Source: Strigamia acuminata (taxonomy: Eukaryota > Arthropoda > Chilopoda > Geophilomorpha > Linotaeniidae). From it: a DNA stretch of 64,000 nt. Location: NCBI GenBank assembly GCA_949358305.1, contig OX442315.1, positions 24,888,427-24,952,426 of the forward strand, written 5' to 3'. Shown one piece after another: positions 1 through 11,187 of the stretch. The notes under the pieces are model-generated. The model did not search any database, was not told the origin of the DNA, and was given only the letters and a program-made list of their open reading frames with translations. How positions within the stretch are numbered: the stretch's first letter is position 1; every line of letters starts with the position of its first letter. Made by a program: the position numbers and the translations under genes.

Positions 1-820
1 CTAGATTTCTTCTTAAGTTTATCCTAAGTTTTTATGTTAATCGTCACTGTGTGATCGAATTAAATAAAATAAATTCATTTTTATTGAATATTCCTTAGCT
101 AACACAGTCTAACAATTAACCTCTTCTAGTTTTATTATATGGAAATACTTATTACACCTGATTCTAGGCTTGAAGATGTTTAACAATACAGTATGATAGG
201 GACATCTATCTTACTGTTGCCATCGGATAACATAAATTAAGCAGTATTGGGTGACTTGCTGGAAATCCATTTTTTTTCCTGCTTTGTATGATTAATGTTT
301 AATTCATGTTTAATTCGCATGTACGGTAAACATGTTTTGTTGTTTAAATGTCGGGGGCAAGCCCACTGCGACTGAAATCAAACAAAGTTAGATCAAAGAA
401 AGCAGGTTTAATAGCAGTTTAAATACTTTCTTTAGAACGAATGCTGTTTAGTCTAAATGACTTTATGAATGTGCCTATCATTAATGTTCATATGGCATAA
501 AAATCTGTCATCCACCTCAATTGGGCTTTCTGTGGTTCTCAATGCAGTGCAAATGCAAAGTTGTCTCTTCAAGAAAGTCTTCCCACCATTTTAGGTGTTA
601 CAAATTTTTAAAAGGTGTGTATTGATTTTACACCTTTTTACTCTTCTTATTTCTAGAAATGTAAAGGCAATGGGATAGGACTACAGAAATTTCTAGATGA
701 TTTTATTTTATTTTTCAATGTATTATATACATCTTAATTCAAAGTTAATTTAATCACCATGTATTGCGTACATCAAATAAAAGTTTCCAATTCCGTTTTT
801 CTGTTCCAAGGTTCTTGTTT
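1..820. other. Intergenic sequence, no gene seen
   Basis: AT-rich sequence upstream of the first UNC93-like gene. I see no convincing coding exon, RNA gene or repeat array. It may hold the 3' flank of a gene outside the window. Confidence 0.5.
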
Positions 821-829
821 AGTGATAAC

Positions 830-1199
830 TTCCCTCAGCTACGTCGGAATCTAGAAACCACCCAACTGTGTGGGCCAGACTAATATAATAAAATACCATC
901 AGGCAAAGGTAAGAGAAAAAATTAAAATTAGAAAGAATAAGAGAGCCAAGAGCTCGTGAGAATCGACATACGCTTGAAAGAGCAGCAGGCAATCAGAAAA
1001 ATTATTCTTAATTAAGTATAATTATTGACATACTCGTACCCTATATAGTTTTTGTTTTTTCTTACGAGAACTATTCTATACCTGATTCTTGGTAAAGGTG
1101 CAACAATATTCTACTACACATTGGTTGTGCACATTTTCCAACGCGTAAGTTAAACTCACAAACAATACTATTTTATCGACAATAAGTTATTTTATGCAG
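830..1199 (+). promoter_or_regulatory. 5' leader region of UNC93-like copy 1
   Basis: This block, with GGACTAAT...AATACCA..AGGCAAAG|GTAAG, recurs upstream of the other copies and looks like a non-coding first exon with a donor near 909. A second leader exon ends CCAACGC|GTAAGT at 1144/1145 and is joined by a roughly 55-nt intron to the coding exon. Conservation may partly reflect recent duplication rather than function. Confidence 0.5.
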
Positions 1200-1202
1200 A
1201 TA

Positions 1203-2781
1203 ATGTTGAAAACAAATAACCAAATACAGGAGTCGGCAAATGAAACTCAGAATGGCATTAACAATCCAACTTTCAAAACGGAAATAGATGACAATTTTAT
1301 TAAAGCGAACGCAGTTAAAACCACAGTTTCTGAATTGTTCATAGAGAAACGACGAATTTGGAAATCACTCGCTTATTTCTGCTTAACAGTCATGTTGGCC
1401 TTATCATCCTGCTTAACATTGTATAATTCTTTTGCATCTTTATTTCCCAAAGATAAAATGGGTATTACAATGTTGGCTGTAGAAACTGGCAGTCAGATGG
1501 TTTTTTCCTCGGTTTTTTCAGTCTTTGCCTCTGTAAATTTAAAGTTATGGGGTAGTCTTACAATGATACGATTTGCTCTCCTGGCCAATATGGTATTATT
1601 AATTTCATGTTTCTATCCTAATTGGATCACGCTAACAATCGGAACTATCGCTTCTGGTTTTACTTATACTACTTTTTATTCTGCAGGGTTTATGTATGCT
1701 AACTTGGCTGGTTATTGGTTAGCGGATCTTACTAACAATAATTTGGATGCTATTCTAGTTCGCGTTTCCGGTATTATGAATGCTTCTCTAAATGGCGGTT
1801 ATTTATGGGGTAACTTAGCCTTACATTTTCTATTGGGCCCCCCATCCGAAATCGATGTCAACAGTTCTCAACTTTTCTGCGGAGCTGCTTATTGTAATGA
1901 AGAATTAAACCTCACCACACTAGAACCGCCTCCACCAGTTCGTTATTACACACTAATTGGCACTCTTACTGCAATGGGTGCTATTGCTTGTGCATTCGGT
2001 TACTTTCTTGAAGATTTCCCAGGCAGGCTGGCTCATGAACGTGGTGCTGTAAGAAGAGTAATTTGTACTGTTTTTCCTACTCTATGGCGAGTGTTTAGGA
2101 ATCCGAAAGGATTTCTACTTATCCCGTTCATTTTGGTCATTGGCATGGAAGAATCGTTTCTTTTTGATGATGTTACATTAGTATGATGTCAATTTTTGTT
2201 TTTATTTAAGTTTATTCTTATGTATTTGTTTACAATAGGCATTGGTCAGTTGCAGTTTAGGAATTTCTATGGTAGGACTGACAATGATGACTTTTGGTCT
2301 TTCTGAATTGGTGGTGTCACTTGCTTATTGGCCCATTGTACAGAAGTTTGGTAGACCATTGACCGTAGGAACATTTGTTTTAATATTCATCCTTATATTT
2401 GTAACTTTGTTACTATGGAAACCAAATCCGCACCAACTGTTTGTCTATTTTGTTTTGGTGTGTTTATGGGGCGCTTCTGATGCTGTTTTAATTTCTATTG
2501 CCTTTCGTAATACATTAGCAATATTTATTTGTGGTGATAGTTATTTATTTTATTTTATTTTATTTGAAGCAACTTATGGTGCATTATTTGAAGATAACTT
2601 GGAAGATGCTTTTACAGCTGGTACTGTTTGGCTATCTCTAGGACAATTGGTTTGGCTTATTTGGAGTCCATATATTTGTATGGGTTTTAAATTATACTTT
2701 ATTATAGCAATGTTTGGCATTAGTTTTGTATTGTATTTGATTTTAGAAAAATTTGTTCTTGGACAAGAAAAGTCAGAATAA
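1203..2781 (+). CDS. UNC93A-like membrane protein, copy 1
   Basis: Multi-pass membrane protein of the UNC93 branch of the major facilitator fold. Family members act as regulators or adaptors of other membrane proteins; the substrate here is unknown. Coding exons are 1203-2180, 2239-2506 and 2570-2781, giving 485 residues (human UNC93A is about 457). I chose the ATG at 1203 because it lies just after the acceptor of a short 5'UTR intron (about 1145-1199), and all five paralogues share that layout. Diagnostic stretches are SAGFMYANLAGYW, the LWKPNPHQ loop and CLWGASDAV. The 63-nt intron at 2507-2569 has no stop and is a multiple of three, so it can be mistaken for coding. Removing it restores the spacing of human UNC93A from DAV to YG.LFE. 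About 10-12 hydrophobic segments are visible. It lies head to tail with four paralogues. Confidence 0.85.
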
Positions 2782-4099
2782 AATGAAATATTTTAAAGCT
2801 GTGTATTTGCATATTCTTGCTACGAGGATTTCTTTCGAGTAAGTTGAATCATAAAAGAAAGCACAAGAAGACATGGTTTAGCTAACTGTAGTGTCTTACT
2901 CAAGGGTCTTCCAAGGCCTGCTTTAGGTTTTTGGGGTTCCAAAATATTTGCAAAAAAATAATTTTTATCAAGTTTACATAGAAATTTGAATGTGCGGGGC
3001 CTCGGTCTGAACCCCGATAAAACGACGCCTGAGCCGGCCCAACTGTCTCCCCAACTATTTTGTCCTATCTTACAAGTGCTGCAACAGAACTTTCAGACTC
3101 TCTCAAACTCTCAGCCTTCTTTCATATCATAAATTCCCCTAAACAGGTTTTGTTATTATTATTTTTTGTTCACCATCATCATCCACCTCAGCAATTAACA
3201 ATTAGTATTTCTTATGATCGAGCGCTTCTATTTTAGTCGTAGCCGTTTAATATCATCAAGAGGTGGCGCAGATAAATACATCCGTACATCGCTGTACATG
3301 CTTCAAACTTTGCCAAAAAAATATTAGGTAACTGGTAAGTATTCTTATATATTTATATGGTACCTCAACGTCATTTATTACGGTAAGTTACATTGCGTAA
3401 AGTAATTTGTTGTATTGTGTACTGAATAGTCGTATGCTGATATTTTATATTAATTTATTTACCGTATATTTCATGATGATACATATAAGAGCTTAAAATT
3501 ACGTTTGCTGTTCTAAGGTTTTTGTTTTGTAATACATCATCCACGGAATCTAACCACCTAACTCCGAACTGAAGGACCGTGTATGCCGGACTAATCCAGT
3601 AAAATATCACCAGTCAAAGGTAAGAAATAAAAATAATTAAACCTGGAAAGAATGTGTGAAATGCAGAGCTCGTGACAGTTATTACACGCTTTTAAAAGCT
3701 ACAGGCAATCAGAAAAAATATATATTTGTTTTTATTTTCTTTTTCAGTGTTTTTTTTCCTTGTAGGCCTAAACTATTGAGTTGGGAATTGGCTGGGAAAG
3801 AAACATTATTATTATTATTATTATTAATCTGAGGAAGAGCTCGTGAGTGTTTATACATGCTTGATAGAACAGCAGGCGATCAGAAAAATTATTTTTCATT
3901 ACGTAAATGTAATTTTTTTTCTTCAAAGTTTGCGTCATTCCACAGACTTTTTGGCACCCCTTAGGTATAGTTGGGATTTCCCGTGTGGGAAATGTTACAT
4001 TGCAAAAAGTAATTTCTTTTGTTATGGTCTATGTACACTAAAGTTAAAACTTAATTAATTCACAATGTGTTGCATGCTTATATCATATAAAAGTTTAGA
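2782..4099 (+). repeat. Intergenic with orphan copy of the UNC93 5' flank
   Basis: The block at about 3490-3730 repeats the leader region of the UNC93-like genes, including the GCCGGACTAATCCAGTAAAA and GTCAAAG|GTAAG signals. A further piece, at about 3836-3925, repeats the GAGCTCGTGA...CAGGCGATCAGAAAAA part. Neither is followed by coding sequence, so these are remnants of unequal duplication. A short ATT microsatellite lies near 3807-3828. The rest shows no gene. Confidence 0.6.
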
Positions 4100-4508
4100 A
4101 TTACGTTTGCTGTTTCAGGAGTCTCATTTCATGATAAATTTCCCATATCTTCCACGGAAGATCTTCATTCCTACGTGAAGGAATGTGAATACCGGACTAA
4201 TACAGTAAAATACCACCAGGCAAAGGTATGAAATAAAAGTAATTAAACCTAGAAATAATTGTAGAGACCAGAGTTCGTTACACGCTTGAAAGAGCAGCAG
4301 GTAATCAGAAAAATGTAATTTTAATTAAATGTAATTTTCCACACGAACAAAGTATTAGTGAGGTAATCACATATCGTTTGCAGACTTTTTTTAAAAAAGA
4401 ATTCAGAGAAAGAGCAACAATATGTATTTCTCATATATATTTTCCAACGCGTAAGTTAAACTCTCAAGCATTAAAACGTATCAATAATAAGTTGATTTAA
4501 TGCAGAGA

Positions 4509-6075
4509 ATGTTGAAACCAAATAACCAAATTCCTGCTTCGGGAACTGGAATTGAGAATGGCATTGGCAATCCAAATTTCCAAATGGAAGAAAATGATAA
4601 TTTTGTTAAGGATAACGCTGTTAAAAGTACAGCTGTCGAACTACACAAAGATAAACGACAAATATGGAAATCACTTGCTTATTTGTGTGTAACTATCATG
4701 CTGGCTTTTTCATCCTACTCAACATTGTGTAATTCTCTTGCTTCACTCTTTCCTAAAAATGAGATGGGTATTTCAATGTTTGCTGTTTCAACTGGCAGTC
4801 AGATGGTGTGTTCAGTCTTTGCCTCTGTAAATTTAAAGTTATGGGGTTGTCTTAAAATGGTACGAATTGCTTTGCTGGCCAATATTGTGTTCTTAATTGC
4901 ATTCTTCTATCCTAATTGGATCACGCTAACAATCGGAACTATCGCTTCTGGTTTTACTTATACTACTTTTTATTCTGCAGGGTTTATGTATGCTAACTTG
5001 GCTGGTTATTGGTTAGCGGATCTTACTAACAATAATTTGAATGCTATTCTGGTTCGAGTTTCCGGTATTATGAATGCTTCTCTAAATGGCGGTTATTTAT
5101 GGGGTAACTTAGCCTTACATTTTATTTTGAGTCCCCCGTCCGAAATCGATGTGAACAGTTCTCAACTTTTCTGCGGAGCTGCTTATTGTAATGAGGAATT
5201 AAACCTGACTACCTTGGAACTGCCATCGCCAGTTCGTTATTACACACTAATTGGCACTCTTACTGCAATGGGTGTTCTTGCTTGTGCATTCAGTTTCTTT
5301 TTTGAAGATCTTTCAAGCAGACTGGATCATGAACGTGGTACAATCAGAAGAGTAATTTGTAATGTTTTCCCTAATCTCTGGCGGGTGTTTAAGAATCCGA
5401 AGGGATTTCTGCTTGCACCGTTAATTGTTGCAATTGGCATGGAAGAATCGTTTATTTTAGGAGATATGACAATGGTATGATGTGAACTTTTGTTTTTGTT
5501 TGTGTTTATTCCTTTTGATTTATTATAAATAGGCACTGATTAGTTGCAGTTTAGGGATTTCAATGGTGGGACTGATAATGATGGCTTATGGTGTTGCTGA
5601 ATTGGTGGTGTCATTTGCTTATTCGCCTATTGTTCAGAAGTTCGGTAGATTATTGACCGTAGGAACATTTATTTTATTATTTATTCTTATATTTGTAACT
5701 TTGTTACTATGGAAACCAAATCCGCACCAACTGTTTGTCTATTTTGTTTTGGTGTGTTTATGGGGCGCTGCTGATGCTGTTTTAATTTCTATTGCCTTTG
5801 GTAATACATTAGCAATATTTATTTGTGGTGATAGTTATTTATTGTATTTTATTTTATTTGAAGCAACTTATGGTGAATTATTTGAAGATAAACTGGAAGA
5901 TGCTTTTACAGCTGCTACTGTTTGGTTATCTATAGGAGAATTGGTTTGGCTTGTTTGGAGTCCTTATATTTGTATGGGTTTTAAATTATACTTTATTATA
6001 GCGATGTTTGGCATTAGTTTTGTATTGTTTTTGATTTTAGAAAAATTTGTTCTTGGACAAGAAAAGTCAGAATAA
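4509..6075 (+). CDS. UNC93A-like membrane protein, copy 2
   Basis: Second tandem UNC93A-like gene, with coding exons 4509-5474, 5533-5800 and 5864-6075 (481 residues). The start is the ATG after the acceptor TTTAATGCAG|AGA of a 5'UTR intron whose donor is CCAACGC|GTAAGT at about 4450. It is four residues shorter than copy 1, where the serine/phenylalanine-rich piece after SQMV is reduced. It shares a near-identical block with copy 1 (about 4906-5038 against 1611-1743), while the flanks are more diverged. As in copy 1, the last intron (5801-5863) is 63 nt and stop-free. It is a multi-pass membrane protein, transport or regulatory role unknown, with no visible disabling mutation. Confidence 0.85.
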
Positions 6076-7460
6076 AATGAAATATTTTAAAGCTGTGTAT
6101 TTGCATATTCTTTCCATGAGGATTTCTTTCGTGTACAAGTAAAGTTTGTTTCATTAGCATAGAAAAATATTAGCTACTGTAAAAATTTCATGCGGGTTCA
6201 GGCACGCCCAGTTTATCAACTATGCTTTTGCTTACTTAGGACGATTAACTACAGGACTTTACATCTGTCTGGCAAGTTCATTGTTTAAAAGGGAGAAAAT
6301 CTTGTCTGTAGCTTGAATGGAACAAAAATGGCATTATTCTGCGGATAATAGCAAATTGTTCAGATCCAATCAAATGCCAACAAATGGGCAAACACCTGTA
6401 ATCACGGTGAGCCACCATGTCCGCAGAATGTTGTAATAAAGCAACTAGAAAAGGTATCTGTACAGTAAAACTGTTTTATCCAGCAAGGTCAGGACCGGAG
6501 GATTTCTGGATAACGGGTAATAGAGCAGACATTAGTGAGTTTGCGGTTGCCAATTGTTCCTTATAATTATGAGTTACAAGCTCATAATTATAATTATAAT
6601 TCCTTCTTGGATTAGGCACTTGCGGTAAAACCAATATATTTTATAAATTATACTTATGAATACCATGTGAACAGTACAAATCACTTGCATGTAATGGTAG
6701 AACAAATCCATATGCAAAAGAAAATGAAAATCTGTAGTTTTACTAATTTGACATTTTTCAGACATAAAATTGTCTTCCAGTTTATTTATTTGCTTACCTG
6801 GAATGATTTTAGTTGTTTCTATCCTTCGATGGCAGAAAGAAATTGTGATTGAGGCTGAATGTTGAAACAGGTCAGGCAGCCATTTTGAATTTCCATCAGC
6901 ACTATCAGCGCCATTTGCAATAGTGGGAGGAGCTTCAAATAGTGTTAAGCGATCTGATTGGCTCCCTTATTTTACAAAATAGTGTAAAAGTTGAGGAGTT
7001 ACGTTATGTTATAAGTCCATTTTTATAATTATGAGCTTGTAACTCATAATTATAAGGAACAATTGGCAACCGCAAACTCACTAATAAAATAAAATTTATA
7101 CATTTACTTTTCTGTAAATTTATTGTCATACTGTATGTATTGTAATTCAGATTTATTTTATCACTGCACAGTGCTCACCCATTTGAGCCAATTGGGCCCA
7201 AGCTAAATGGGAACCTGCAACCGAGATCTAATGTCCAAATGCTAGTCTACATGCAGGCTCAATAGCAAATACGGAGTATTATAGTATATTGTATGTATAT
7301 ATATTTGTATGTATATATATACAGTATATGCTCGTCTAAATCAGGTCCCGCAATTTCTAAGGCCAACACTGGTGATGAACCATTGACTGTGTAAGCTTTG
7401 CAAATATCTTGGATGAATATTTGGTTGCCAAAATTAAACTTCCAGTTTATTGAAGTGAAC
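6076..7460. other. Intergenic, occupied largely by a MITE
   Basis: Spacer between UNC93 copies 2 and 3. It contains the 547-bp inverted-repeat element listed separately. Just left of it, a stretch starting near 6463 (TACAGTAAAACTG...CTGGATAACGGG) resembles one end of a pogo/Tigger-type element, but I could not find the partner end. No gene is visible. Confidence 0.45.
6535..7081. mobile_element. MITE with 59-bp perfect terminal inverted repeats
   Basis: The left arm at 6535-6593 and the right arm at 7023-7081 are perfect inverted copies for about 59 bp, beginning GTGAGTTTGCGGTTGCC. The element is flanked by TA on both sides (6533-6534, 7082-7083), consistent with a TA target duplication. Each arm contains a further small palindrome (CATAATTATGAGTTACAAGC and its complement). 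The interior has no transposase ORF, so this is a non-autonomous DNA transposon. Superfamily is not assigned. Confidence 0.8.
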
Positions 7461-7842
7461 TGAAATCCGTACAGTGCCGGACCGAATACAAGTAAAAATT
7501 AACCCCTAATTAAAAGTAGGAAAAAAATAATAGTGGCTGAAGAGGAAAAGAAATGAAAAGCTTGTGTTTACGGAACTGTGACTATTGTTACACCTACTTG
7601 ACAGAGCGTGTACTGAAGAGGAAAAAAGGCCTTTTTATATATTTTAATTTATTTTACCTTGTTTGATAGATAATTAGACAAATCAGGATGTTAGGTAACG
7701 TTTTGTATTACATTGAAATTTCCATTCCAAAATTGTACTACGATGTGTTCGTTTAAATTTTAGTGTTCTAACAACATAAACATGTACGGTAAGTATAGCA
7801 CAAATTAAATTTTATTATTTACAAATTTTGTTATTGTATAGA

Positions 7843-8284
7843 ATGCAAGAGCTTGGAAATGAAATTCAGAATAGCATTAACCAAGAACAAATTATTCCGA
7901 CCACTGACAATCAAACTTACTAAACGGAAGAAAATGATAATTTTACTAAAAAGGACGCGGTTAAAATTCCAGATGACCAACTGCACGACGAGAAACGACG
8001 AATTTGGAAATCCCTTGCTTGTTTGTGCACAAAAGTCACACTGAGTTTCTCAGCCAGCATGGCATTGATTAACTCTATCACCTCCCTCTATAACCGATGG
8101 TAATTTAGGTATTTCAGTATTGGCTGTTGCAGGTGCCAGTCAGGTAGTTAGTTCATCTTTCGCCTCTGTGACATTAAAGCTGTGGGGTAGTCGTAAGATG
8201 ATACGAGTTGGACCAATGACCAATATGGTGTTCTTAATTGCATTCTTTTACCCTAATTGGTACACTTTAGTAATTGCTGTTAAC
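7843..8284 (+). pseudogene. UNC93A-like pseudogene, copy 3 (truncated)
   Basis: Clear homologue of exon 1 of the neighbouring UNC93-like genes, closest to copy 5, with a comparable leader and acceptor (TTGTATAG|AATG). It is disabled three ways. Codon 27 is TAA at 7921-7923 where the paralogues have CAA. One extra A near 8092-8094 (CTCTATAACCGATGG against CTCTATACCGATGG) shifts the frame. Homology also ends at about 8284 after TTAGTAATTGCTG, where an ORF1-bearing LINE-like element and other repeats follow. The remainder of exon 1 and the last two exons are absent from the window. It is too decayed to encode a transporter. Confidence 0.88.
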
Positions 8285-9976
8285 TCTGTTAATCGTCCTA
8301 GGCTGAACTAAAGAAGGAGAAATGATAATTGATAAGTCAACGGCAAAAAGCAGAAGCAAAGTGTTGCGATCTGGGAATTTTATTACTAAACTTACCAATT
8401 AGTAATGCAGCGACTAACATGGCCGCGACCAGTCGTGTCTCGATCACGCTCCTAAATCGCGACCACATTTTCAATAATACTGACGCCCTTGTGAGGATTT
8501 TCAACCGCATGAATGCCGCCAATCCTACTAGCAAATCGACGTCCACAAAATTTCATTCCTGTGCTAAAAAGGTCTTTAATATCCTTAATGCTGCGCAGCC
8601 GCTAGGCCTATCCCTCGCTGACCGCGTGGTCAGCACTCGTAAACCACCCAGAAATTGCTCCAAATGTGCCGATAACGGCCCAAAAATCAACAACTGGACC
8701 ACTACAACCTCGCACACACTCTCAAATACTTTACCGAGCGATCTGGACTGTTTCCCCGATGCCTCTTCCAACGATGATGTCGCCGATTCCAGTGCCGATG
8801 CCAACGCTCGCGCAGCCGCCGGTGATCAAAGTACACCCCTCGACCAAAACATCGTACGTAAGTCCGTTCCTACCCCTGACCCACTGCTTGCTACATCGAA
8901 TTCATCACTATCAACGACCCCGACACCTTTGAGCTCCCTACAATTGGACATAATTCAGGCCTCAATCGAGAAAATCGAACATATGATGGCAGCCGTAAAC
9001 AATACGCTCTCGTCCCACACCCTCGACATTGTTGGACTAAAAAAATGGTGCTGCAGGTTTTCCTGCTTCCAGCGCCATTCCCGTAGTTACTGATGCTCCA
9101 CTCCACCGTGAACGGCATTTTTCCGAGCGACCACTAGTGTTTACCGCGCTGCCGACAATCGCCCAGCAGCCGACCGCCCAGCCTCCACTGTTTGCCGACA
9201 CCGCCCGAAATTTTCGACCTGCTGACACTGGCGACAGTGTCGGCTCTCCACTGACTCAACAGCCGACCCCACGTGCCCCCACGCCACCACTGACATATGC
9301 TGCCACCACCGCACAGAATCGTTCTACTGCTGTCCAACCCTCTTTTGGGCGATCTGGCCGCCTGCCTGCTCCGAGGCCTATGAACGCTGTGTCCGTCTTG
9401 CCCCGTGCACCGATCCAGTCAAACACTAGCATGCAGTTCTCGACTGACCCCCGTGCGCAACAATCACAACAACTGCCTCCCACTTCAAGTGATCCTGTGC
9501 TCCGAGCCACTGACTCCCGCGGACCGCCCCGTGTCCGCTCGCAGATTGGCAACGCCGTGGGTTGCTCCCTTCGTGCCGCCTCCACTCTCGACACCCGGCC
9601 CACAACACGCATCCTGTTGTCAAACTTACTGGCCTCCACCTCCGCCGACGATGTCCGCCGTCATGCCGAGTCCCGTGGTCTCGTCGTACTTCAATGTGCG
9701 AGATGGACTAAAACTGACAACACTGTCAGTAAATCCTTTTTCCTGCGAATAGCTTCTGACAGCGTCTCCTCGCTCCTCTCCCCAGACCTGTGGCCGTGTA
9801 GCGTCGGGGTCCGCCAATTCCACGGCAAAAATCCGCCCCTTATCACTCAACATAACAATGTATAACAATGCTCACTCAATGTAACACCTAATCACCTGCT
9901 GCCACTCAGCATCACACTGTATTTACTCCCTAGGAGTGCTTGAAATGAAATAAATAAATAAATAAATAAATAATAA
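8285..9976 (+). mobile_element. LINE-like element carrying only ORF1, with AAAT tail
   Basis: An insertion-like block that breaks UNC93 copy 3. It is GC-richer than its surroundings and carries a gag-like ORF1. The ORF is in frame 1 from 8329 and moves to frame 2 through an A-run at about 9040-9046, so it is interrupted by one frameshift; reading across it gives roughly 500 residues. The C-terminal part (RTRILLSNL..-like start, then LLSPDLWPCSVGVRQFHG) resembles the end of ORF1 proteins of CR1/L2/Jockey-type non-LTR retrotransposons. After the ORF comes a short 3'UTR and an (AAAT)n tail at about 9948-9976. No endonuclease or reverse transcriptase follows, so this is an internally deleted or ORF1-only (half-LINE) element. 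The 5' boundary is approximate. Confidence 0.65.
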
Positions 9977-9985
9977 ACTCGCAAT

Positions 9986-10094
9986 CAGTGGCGTAGCTAT
10001 CATGGGTGACACCCGGGGCGGATATAGATGGTGTCACCCTCGAAAACAGTTAAAATCAACATTTTTTTTCAATCCCGGCCGGGGGTCACCCTTC

Positions 10095-10153
<59 letters not shown>

Positions 10154-10250
10154 ATAGGGGTGACACCTGGCCGGGATTGAAAAAAAAAATCTTATATTTT
10201 TTTTTTCATTCCCGGCCCGGTGTCATCCCTATACGAGTGTCACCCCTTTC
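9986..10250. repeat. Foldback repeat with (TA)n core
   Basis: Starts with CAGTGGCGTAGCTATCATGG, a kind of sequence common at DNA-transposon ends. Arms around 10063-10099 and 10149-10189 (AATCCCGGCC...GGGTCACCC and its complement) are inverted around a (TA)n tract at about 10098-10150. Further copies of the GTGTCA(C/T)CCC motif lie at either side. No ORF is present. Probably a foldback or MITE-type element, possibly truncated on the right. Confidence 0.55.
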
Positions 10251-10380
10251 CAAATGTTAACACTGTCAATACTTGAATTCTTGGTTCGAAGCAGTGATGT
10301 TGTGTTGTTGTGTTGGTGATGATGTCGAGAGTGAGTTAAAACTCCAAAATTTGGGGTTTTATGCACACTCTGGTCCTGCG

Positions 10381-10530
10381 CACAAAATATGCGTAGAAAG
10401 CTAATTTTGGTGTAACAAAGGAATTTGTTGCACAAAATGTGCGCAGAAAGCTAATTTTGGTGTAACAAAGGAATTTGTTGCACAAAATATGCGTAGAAAG
10501 CTAATTTTGGTGTAACAAAGGAATTTGTTG
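10381..10530. repeat. Three 50-bp tandem repeats
   Basis: Three consecutive 50-bp units start at 10381, 10431 and 10481, each beginning CACAAAAT(A/G)TGCG and ending GAATTTGTTG. Units 1 and 3 are identical and unit 2 differs at two positions. A partial fourth unit follows (CACCAAAAC). No spacers, so this is a minisatellite. Beyond it, hairpins at about 10574-10615 and 10666-10708 continue the repeat-rich stretch that replaced the 3' half of UNC93 copy 3. Confidence 0.85.
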
Positions 10531-11187
10531 CACCAAAACCGTTGCTTCTGCAAAATACCCTGGCTAAAAGAGGGTGAAGTGTGCCTGGGGAGTTTCCACC
10601 CCCAAGACACACTTCGCAGGTGTTCGGCGTGTGCCAAACCAGAGCACTCAATTAAATATTTTTAAGTGGTGACGATGATTTTATGTGGAATAAAATCAGG
10701 ATCACCACAAAAGATGTTTGGAAAAAATCCTAAACAACAGTTGTAAAATCAAGCTGTGTGTTGTTTTATTGTATCAACCAACCTTCGAACGTTAAAACTA
10801 CACATTGACGAATTTTGGTGACCTGAGATCCATATATTGCCAGTCAGCAAAAATTATCCAGGCAAGAATAAGTAATAAAATATTAATAGAGCCTGAAGAG
10901 GAAAGGAAATGAAACGAGCATGTTTACCTAACCGTGACTGAAGGGTAAAAAATGCCTCTTTTATTTATTTCACATTATTTGATAGATAATCTAGAAGTAG
11001 ACAAATCAAGATATTAAGCAACATTTAGCATTACATTGAAATTTCTCTTCCAAAATTTAATTCTGTTATAATTGTGACGCGATTACTACGGTATGCTCGT
11101 TCATATTCTAGTGTTCTAATAACAACATACACGTGTAAGTAAAACACACATTAAACATTATTAATAACTATTGTATTATTGCATAGA

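Noticed and set aside
9137-9865. Opposite-strand ORFs within the LINE-like insert as genes
   Set aside because: The GC-rich ORF1 sequence leaves several frames open. Only the + strand frame has the recognisable ORF1 C-terminal pattern.
10381-10540. CRISPR-like direct repeats
   Set aside because: The 50-bp units are directly adjacent with no unique spacers, and the genome is eukaryotic. It is a minisatellite.
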